DNA of 64,000 bases from Acetobacter sacchari. Lineage in GTDB: Bacteria; Pseudomonadota; Alphaproteobacteria; Acetobacterales; Acetobacteraceae. Numbering within the stretch: the first letter of the stretch is position 1; the number at the start of each line of letters is the position of its first letter. Below are positions 58,363 to 64,000 of this stretch, one piece after another. The notes under the pieces are model-generated. The model saw only the letters and a list, made by a program, of their open reading frames with translations. It was not told where the DNA came from and ran no database searches. The stretch spans positions 124,001-188,000 of the forward strand of contig NZ_JAFVMF010000005.1 of the NCBI RefSeq assembly GCF_017377715.1, written 5' to 3'. A program made the translations under genes and the position numbers.

Positions 58363-60390
58363 GTGGGAGAGGCATTGCAGGGGGTAGGGTTTGAAGCGGC
58401 GTGCGGAAGGTCGGTCGGCAGGGGGGGGCGCTCCCGGCGTCGCAAACGCTGGATCGTAAGGGCGCTGACGTGCGCGGGCGTGGCTGTCGTATGCACGGCG
58501 TTCAACGCTGTGGCCAGCTCTGGCGCGAAGCCTGCAGCCTCGGCGCCGGTCGGGCAGACGATTCCGTACGCCACCAAGATCGCCGCATCAGGCGATGGTG
58601 ATCTGGATGCGGCGATCAACGCGTCTTCCGATCTTCTCAGTTTGCAAAAAACGCAGGCAGTCGGGCCGTTTGCGTTGGCCGGGCGCATTCGCAGCGATTA
58701 CGGGCGCGTGAAGACTGCGCTCGAGAGTTTCGGTTATTACGATGGCGCTGCGACGATCACCGTACAGCGCCCAAAATCCGCTCAAAATCCTCAGGAATCC
58801 AATATTCAGGGCAACGACATCGGCTTGCCGCAATGGCTCGCGGATACGCCCAAGGGCGTGACGCTGAAAATCTCGATCTCGGTCAAAAGAGGTCCGCAAT
58901 ATTCAATCGGCGCGATCTCCATGACCGCTGCTGACGGCGAAGGTCAGGTCACGCTTTCTGACAGCGAAAGACAGGCGTTCGGCCTCAAGACGGGCAACCC
59001 GGCGATCGCGGCGACGGTGCTCTCCGCGGGAGGTTCTCTCGAGACCCGCCTGAAGGAGGAAGGGCATCCGCTCGCCGCCGTGGCGACGCCGACCGCCTAT
59101 CTTCGGCCAACGACCCGAACGCTCGACCTGCGGTTCCCGGTGACGATCGGCCCGCGAGCCAATATCGGCGCCATCTCTCTGGATGGGCTGCAACGTACGC
59201 ATCCGGCCTTCATCAGACGCGCCATGACCGTGGCGCCGGGTCAGTTGTATCAGCCGTCGAAAATCGAGGACGCAAGGCAAGGGTTGGCTTCGCTCGGCGT
59301 CTTTTCGACCGTCGGCGTGAAGGACGCGCCCAAGTTGGCCCCCGATGGCACGATGCCCCTGACGTTCAATTTTCAGGAGGCCAAACGCCATTCGATCGGC
59401 GCCGAAGTCGCCTATTCCACCGACCTTGGCGGTCGGGTCGGAACGACGTGGACGCATTACAACCTGTTCGGCAACGCCGAGCGCCTGCGCCTTACGGCGC
59501 TGGTGACGGGACTGGGCGGGTCCGCGCAGCAGGGGCTGGGTTACGACGTCTACGCCGATCTTTTCAAACCGGATTTTCCGGGGAAGAACCAGAACGCCAG
59601 CTTTCGCGTCGAAGGCCTGCGCCAGCTTTTCTATTCTTACCGCCAGACTGCGTTGCTCGCGCGCGCCGGCATCGTGCGTCGTTTGAACAAATACTGGAAC
59701 GTGAACTACGGAGTGGCCGCCGAACAGGAAAGCATCAACCAGTTCGGCGTCACGCGCGATTACACGCTGGTGTTCGCCCCGCTGACCGCCACGTTCGACA
59801 ACACCGAAGTCTCCTCGCCGCTTGTGCCTGCGACGCATGGTTTCCGCGTCTCCCTGAGCGCCACGCCATCGGCTTCGGTCATCAACCACACATCCTTCTT
59901 CGCGTTGCTGCAGGCGAACGCATCCACATATTTCGATCTCGCCCGCTTTGGGCTGAGCAAGGAGGGGCGCAGCGTCTTCGCCTTTCGGGCCATCGTCGGC
60001 AGCGTTCAGGGCGCGTCGACTTACGATATCCCGCCCGACCAGCGTCTGTATGGCGGCGGCAGCGCCACGATCCGTGGCTTTCGATATCAGGGCGTCGGTC
60101 CCCAGTTTGCGGGCACAAAATACGCCATCGGCGGCACATCTCTCGATGCAGGCACGGTCGAATTCCGACAACGCATCCTGAGCAGCTTCGGCGCGGCCGC
60201 GTTCGTCGACGCCGGGCAGGTCGGGTCGGGCAGTTCGCCTTTCACCGGCACGTTGCGCGTCGGGGCTGGCGGCGGCGTTCGTTATTACACCCCCATAGGA
60301 CCCATCCGTCTTGATATCGCCGTGCCACTCAACCGGCCGCCGCGTGGCGACAAATGGGAATTGTACATCGGTCTCGGGGAGACGTTCTGA
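58363..60390 (+). CDS. tamA: Outer membrane assembly factor TamA (Omp85 family)
   Basis: TamA is the outer-membrane part of the translocation and assembly module. The 675 residues comprise a hydrophobic leader (residues about 30-50), POTRA-like domains up to about residue 335 and a C-terminal 16-strand beta-barrel with the Omp85 loop motif RGFRYQG and a terminal phenylalanine. The GTG at 58363 gives an atypically long, Arg/Gly-rich start before the leader, so a later start is likely. The stop overlaps the ATG of tamB. Confidence 0.92.
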   Translation: MGEALQGVGFEAACGRSVGRGGRSRRRKRWIVRALTCAGVAVVCTAFNAVASSGAKPAASAPVGQTIPYATKIAASGDGDLDAAINASSDLLSLQKTQAVGPFALAGRIRSDYGRVKTALESFGYYDGAATITVQRPKSAQNPQESNIQGNDIGLPQWLADTPKGVTLKISISVKRGPQYSIGAISMTAADGEGQVTLSDSERQAFGLKTGNPAIAATVLSAGGSLETRLKEEGHPLAAVATPTAYLRPTTRTLDLRFPVTIGPRANIGAISLDGLQRTHPAFIRRAMTVAPGQLYQPSKIEDARQGLASLGVFSTVGVKDAPKLAPDGTMPLTFNFQEAKRHSIGAEVAYSTDLGGRVGTTWTHYNLFGNAERLRLTALVTGLGGSAQQGLGYDVYADLFKPDFPGKNQNASFRVEGLRQLFYSYRQTALLARAGIVRRLNKYWNVNYGVAAEQESINQFGVTRDYTLVFAPLTATFDNTEVSSPLVPATHGFRVSLSATPSASVINHTSFFALLQANASTYFDLARFGLSKEGRSVFAFRAIVGSVQGASTYDIPPDQRLYGGGSATIRGFRYQGVGPQFAGTKYAIGGTSLDAGTVEFRQRILSSFGAAAFVDAGQVGSGSSPFTGTLRVGAGGGVRYYTPIGPIRLDIAVPLNRPPRGDKWELYIGLGETF

Positions 60391-63300
60391 TGGTTGACGC
60401 TCCCCGCGAATCTCTTCGTCCTCAAGATGAGTCGCTCGAAACGCCCCCGCGGCGTTCGCTGACACGGCGGATCCTGCGCGGCGCCGGTTTCACCGCCGCG
60501 GGTCTGCTAGGCTTCGTCGTGCTGACGCTCGTGCTTGCGCTTGTCGGCGCGAATGTCGACCCCGGGCGGCGCTTCATAGAGCGGCAGGCTCTTTCGCTGA
60601 CGGGCGGTATGGTGAAAATCACCGGCCTGTCAGGGCGTTTTCCGGACGCGTTGCATATCCAGAAGATAGAGTTGCACGACGCGAAGGGCGCGTGGCTGAC
60701 GCTCGACAATCTTGTCCTAGACTGGTCGCCGCTCGCGCTGGTCGGGCGCAGCACGCATGTTGAAAAGCTCGCCTTTGATCGTCTGGCTATTCCGCGTCTG
60801 CCTGCGACGGATGCGTCCAGCACGGCGCAGGCGACTAAATCTTCGCCCACCCACACGGGACTTTCCATCAGACTGGATCAGGTCGATGGACGAAGGATCG
60901 AGGTCGGCGCGCCGGTCGCAGGTGTCGCAGCGGCGCTGTCGCTGTCCGGTCATGCCCGCATCGGCGACCTGGACGGTCTTTTGAACGGTGTGTCGTTCGC
61001 GAAGTTGCCGCCCGCAGATGTCGCTATTGACGTGAACCGTCTTGACGCTGCGGGTCGCCTTACCATTGCGGCTCGTACGGAAGCGACGCATCTGGCCATC
61101 AGGTTGTCGGCGCAGGACGGTAAGGACGGGTTCGTCGCCAGCATGGCGAAAATGCCGGAATTGACCCCGCTCGCCATGAACATGACGCTCTCCGGTCCGA
61201 CAGATCATGCTGCCCTTGACGTGCACGCGACGGCGGGGGCCGTGACGGCGTCCGTGACAGGGGCGCTGAACCTGCTGAAGAACGTCGCAGATATCAACGC
61301 CAGCGTAAGAGCCCCGGCGATGACGCCGATGACTGGCGTCAGCTGGAATTCGGTTGCGCTCGACGCGAAACTGAACGGCGCGATGAGTGCGCCCTCGGGT
61401 AACGCCACGCTCGCCATAGACAGTCTCGTTGCGGGATCGGCTCAGGTCGGCTCTCTTGCAGCGCAGTTCGACGGGCTTGGAACAGGGCAATCGCCCGATG
61501 TGCTTCATCTGCACGCCACGGCGAACGGTCTGCGTATTCCCGGCGGCAATCCGACCCTTCTGGCGGCGGCGCCGGTCCAGATCGATGCGACGTTCGCGCC
61601 CGGTCAGACGACGAAACCCGCGACGCTGGACGTATCTCATCCTCTTCTGCATGTGACCGCGCAGGCCGATACAGCGCCTGCGGTTAAGGGGCGTGCGACC
61701 GCGGATCTGCCTGATCTCGCGCCATTGGCGGCGATGGGAGGGCAGAAGCTCGGAGGCCATGCGGCTTTCGATGCGACGTTCGCTTTGCCGCCGTCTGCGT
61801 CGTCCAGCAGCCCGGACGCAGTAACGACGCTCGCCCTGAACGGCACGCTGGCCGCGAAAAGCGGTCTGCCGCAGGCGGTCGCGCTCATAGGCGACGTCGG
61901 CAAGCTTGCCGCCCGTGTGACGATGCGCCCTGAGGGCGCAGGCAAGGTCGTGCATATCGACACGCTGACTCTCGACGGACGCGCTTTGCACCTTTCCGCC
62001 AGCGGCGACGCCACGCAGAAGGACGCCGCGACGACGGTCGACGTCAAAGCTGCGCTGGCCCTGCCGGACCTTTCTGCGGCTGCGCCCAGTCTGCGCGGTT
62101 CGGCCAAACTCGACCTTGCGGCGAGTGGCCCCACGGACGATCTTGCGGCCACGGCGCATCTGGCCACAGATTTTGGCACGGCGACGATGCCCAAAGGCCC
62201 GCTGACGCTCGATGCGGCGCTTGCCCATTTGCCGGGTGCCCCGAGTGGCCACGTTACGGCCAAGGGAACGCTCGACAAGGCGCCTCTCGCGCTCGATCTG
62301 GCTCTGGCGCAGGACCAGGCGGGCACGCGCCACGTGTCTCTGAACAAATTCGACTGGAACAGCGCGCATGGCGAAGGCGCTCTCGACCTGCCTGCCGGCC
62401 GCAAGATTCCGCTGGGGACGATTGATCTGCGTGTGGCGCGTCTCGCCGATCTGCGCAACCTGATCGGACAGCCGATTGCGGGCGCGCTCTCGGCCTCTGT
62501 CCACACGACGGAGGCCACGGCCAACGCACCGGTGCAGGCGGCGATCAAGATCGATGGTAATGCAGCGCTTGCGCCATACAGCGTGGGTAAACTGTTGCTT
62601 TCGGGTGTCGTCACGGATCCAGAAAACGCGCCGTCCGCCAATTTGACGCTCGCGCTGGACAAGGTTGCGGCGCCGTCGGTGGCCGGGTCTTTGAACGCGA
62701 CGGTCAAGGGCCCGCAGACAGCGCTCGCCACGACCGCGCAGGCGCGTTTCAGCGAGCTTTACGGTGCCCCCGGTCAGCTGGATCTCTCTGCGTTGGTCGA
62801 TGTTCCGGGGAAACAGGTGCGGATCGACCGCCTTGCTGCGACGGCGAAAGGTGAGGCGTTGAAGCTTCTGGCGCCCGCAAAGGTCAGCTACGGCGAAAAG
62901 ATGGGCGTCGATCATCTGCGCCTGACTCTCGCGCCGCCGGGCGTTGCGCCTGCGACGATCGACGTCGCCGGAACGATGAAACCCGCGCTCGCCGTGACGG
63001 CTTCCGTGCGTAATCTCACGCCCGCGCTTGCTCGTCCGTTCGCGCCGACGCTGCACGCGGCAGGAAGCATCTCGGCGGACGCAGCGCTCAGCGGCGCGCT
63101 CGCCGCGCCGCGCGGTAAGGTTACGGTGCAAGCGCGCGATTTGCGTATGCTGGACGGAGACGCGGCGTCGCTTCCGCCTGCCCGTATCGACGCATCGGCC
63201 AATCTTGCGGGCGCCAACGCCGCCATCGACGCGCGGATTGGGGCAGGGCCGAAGCTCGATCTGTCTGCGTCCGGCACTGTTCCGCTTTCGGCGACTGGTC

Positions 63301-64000
63301 CGCTCAACGTGCGAAGCACAGGCGCGCTCGATCTCTCGCTGGCGAACGCAGTGTTGGGGGCGAGTGGACGCCAGGCGCTCGGCGAATTGCGCTTCGCGTT
63401 GAACGTAGCCGGCACGGCGGCCAAACCTGACGCGAGTGGAACGGTCACGCTTCACGGCGGAGACGTGCAGGATTTCGCTCAGGGCGTGCATATCCAGAAC
63501 ATAGAGGCGTCGATCGCGGCCCAGCACGATACGATTGCGATCCAGTCCTTCACGGCGAAGGCGGGCGCCGGAACGATCGCGTTGGCCGGAACTGTCGGCG
63601 CGTTCGCGCCGGGCATGCCGGTGAACCTGCATTTCACGGCGAACAAGGCGCAGCCTGTCGCGAGCGATCTTCTGACGGCCATCATCAATTCGGACATCGT
63701 AGTGAAAGGGCAGGCAGATACGCGGATCGACGTCGCTGGATCGATCGATTTGCCTAACGTAGAGATCAATATCCCGAATTCGATGCCTGGCTCCGTCGCC
63801 ACGCTCAACGTCGTGCGGCCCGGAGATAAGCCGCCGGCGCCCGAAACAACGTCCACTGGCTCCCGGGTCATTGCTCTGGACATAGCGGTCAAATCGCCGG
63901 GATCGTTCTTCGTTCGCGGTCACGGTCTCGATGCGGAAATGGCGGGCAAGCTGCATGTGGGCGGCGTCGCTTCCGCACCACAGATCAGCGGCGGGTTCGA
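60390..64000 (+). CDS. tamB: Inner membrane component TamB (DUF490), N-terminal part, cut by the window end
   Basis: The frame is open from the ATG at 60390 to the end of the window, more than 1200 codons. An N-terminal transmembrane helix at about residues 32-55 is followed by a very long run of beta-strand repeats in which small and hydrophobic residues alternate, as in AsmA/TamB proteins that bridge the periplasm and probably carry lipid. The last readable part, RGHGLDAEMAGKLHV, is typical of the DUF490 start. It overlaps the tamA stop by one base. A 1079-residue frame on the opposite strand covers it but is a shadow. Confidence 0.93.
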   Translation, partial: MVDAPRESLRPQDESLETPPRRSLTRRILRGAGFTAAGLLGFVVLTLVLALVGANVDPGRRFIERQALSLTGGMVKITGLSGRFPDALHIQKIELHDAKGAWLTLDNLVLDWSPLALVGRSTHVEKLAFDRLAIPRLPATDASSTAQATKSSPTHTGLSIRLDQVDGRRIEVGAPVAGVAAALSLSGHARIGDLDGLLNGVSFAKLPPADVAIDVNRLDAAGRLTIAARTEATHLAIRLSAQDGKDGFVASMAKMPELTPLAMNMTLSGPTDHAALDVHATAGAVTASVTGALNLLKNVADINASVRAPAMTPMTGVSWNSVALDAKLNGAMSAPSGNATLAIDSLVAGSAQVGSLAAQFDGLGTGQSPDVLHLHATANGLRIPGGNPTLLAAAPVQIDATFAPGQTTKPATLDVSHPLLHVTAQADTAPAVKGRATADLPDLAPLAAMGGQKLGGHAAFDATFALPPSASSSSPDAVTTLALNGTLAAKSGLPQAVALIGDVGKLAARVTMRPEGAGKVVHIDTLTLDGRALHLSASGDATQKDAATTVDVKAALALPDLSAAAPSLRGSAKLDLAASGPTDDLAATAHLATDFGTATMPKGPLTLDAALAHLPGAPSGHVTAKGTLDKAPLALDLALAQDQAGTRHVSLNKFDWNSAHGEGALDLPAGRKIPLGTIDLRVARLADLRNLIGQPIAGALSASVHTTEATANAPVQAAIKIDGNAALAPYSVGKLLLSGVVTDPENAPSANLTLALDKVAAPSVAGSLNATVKGPQTALATTAQARFSELYGAPGQLDLSALVDVPGKQVRIDRLAATAKGEALKLLAPAKVSYGEKMGVDHLRLTLAPPGVAPATIDVAGTMKPALAVTASVRNLTPALARPFAPTLHAAGSISADAALSGALAAPRGKVTVQARDLRMLDGDAASLPPARIDASANLAGANAAIDARIGAGPKLDLSASGTVPLSATGPLNVRSTGALDLSLANAVLGASGRQALGELRFALNVAGTAAKPDASGTVTLHGGDVQDFAQGVHIQNIEASIAAQHDTIAIQSFTAKAGAGTIALAGTVGAFAPGMPVNLHFTANKAQPVASDLLTAIINSDIVVKGQADTRIDVAGSIDLPNVEINIPNSMPGSVATLNVVRPGDKPPAPETTSTGSRVIALDIAVKSPGSFFVRGHGLDAEMAGKLHVGGVASAPQISGGF

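Noticed and set aside
60717-63956. A 1079-residue open frame on the minus strand
   Set aside because: It lies opposite tamB, whose translation is a convincing TamB with correct overlap to tamA. The minus-strand product is arginine-rich without domains, a shadow of G+C-rich codons.
1-64000. CRISPR array, insertion sequence, prophage or defence island
   Set aside because: No regularly spaced repeats, transposase, integrase or known defence domains were seen on either strand.

Overview
The window reads as chromosomal DNA of an acetic acid bacterium (Acetobacteraceae, Alphaproteobacteria). This rests on a complete early hopanoid pathway, a malate:quinone oxidoreductase, a phosphoketolase/acetate kinase pair, MinCDE next to an FzlA-like protein, and G+C-rich, densely packed genes with frequent 1-4 base start/stop overlaps. 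The family assignment is inference from gene content, not from a marker gene. I see no CRISPR array, transposase, integrase, phage gene or recognisable defence system.

Layout. 0.1-1.9 kb: a small membrane protein, a stretch without a convincing gene, and a 2-oxoglutarate/Fe(II) oxygenase. 2.0-4.3 kb (minus): tyrC and hpnL, overlapping and divergent from the hopanoid genes. 4.6-13.1 kb (plus): hpnA, hpnB, a fused hpnC-hpnD, hpnE, squalene-hopene cyclase (hpnF/shc) and hpnG. HpnD and HpnC convert farnesyl diphosphate through presqualene diphosphate to hydroxysqualene, HpnE makes squalene, Shc cyclises it, and HpnG with HpnB and HpnA act on side-chain or associated steps. hpnH is not in the window. 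13.4-15.9 kb: a large two-domain glycosyltransferase with a duplicated N-terminal module. 16.2-19.9 kb: ackA-xfp, which would make acetate and ATP from sugar phosphates through acetyl phosphate. 19.9-22.5 kb: an A+T-richer patch holding a GT22-type mannosyltransferase and ending at a tRNA-Gln gene. 22.7-29.3 kb: ppx/gppA-rlmE, a 2-hydroxyacid dehydrogenase, two small envelope proteins, a YhiN-type flavoprotein and an FzlA-like GST. 29.6-31.6 kb: minCDE. 31.9-36.3 kb: mqo, an OsmC protein, an LCMT-type methyltransferase and bioB. 36.4-43.9 kb: a PAS/degenerate GGDEF/EAL protein, a ferritin-like protein, an M13 peptidase, an OpuAC-like protein without signal peptide, a degenerate methyltransferase-like protein and a DUF218 protein. 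44.2-48.3 kb: fabD-fabG-acpP-fabF. 48.4-52.4 kb: a DUF3297 protein, sulfide:quinone reductase, a secreted DUF3465-like protein, purU and a single-domain response regulator. 52.7-56.9 kb (minus): miaB-phoH-ybeY-corC, consecutive and overlapping. 57.1-64.0 kb: a PlsC acyltransferase, then tamA-tamB, with tamB cut by the window end.

The most unusual items are the continuous HpnC-HpnD fusion, the duplicated unnamed module in front of the double glycosyltransferase, the pairing of an FzlA-like protein with minCDE, and the GT22 gene in an A+T-rich patch beside a tRNA gene. I found no wholly new multi-gene system that I could defend.
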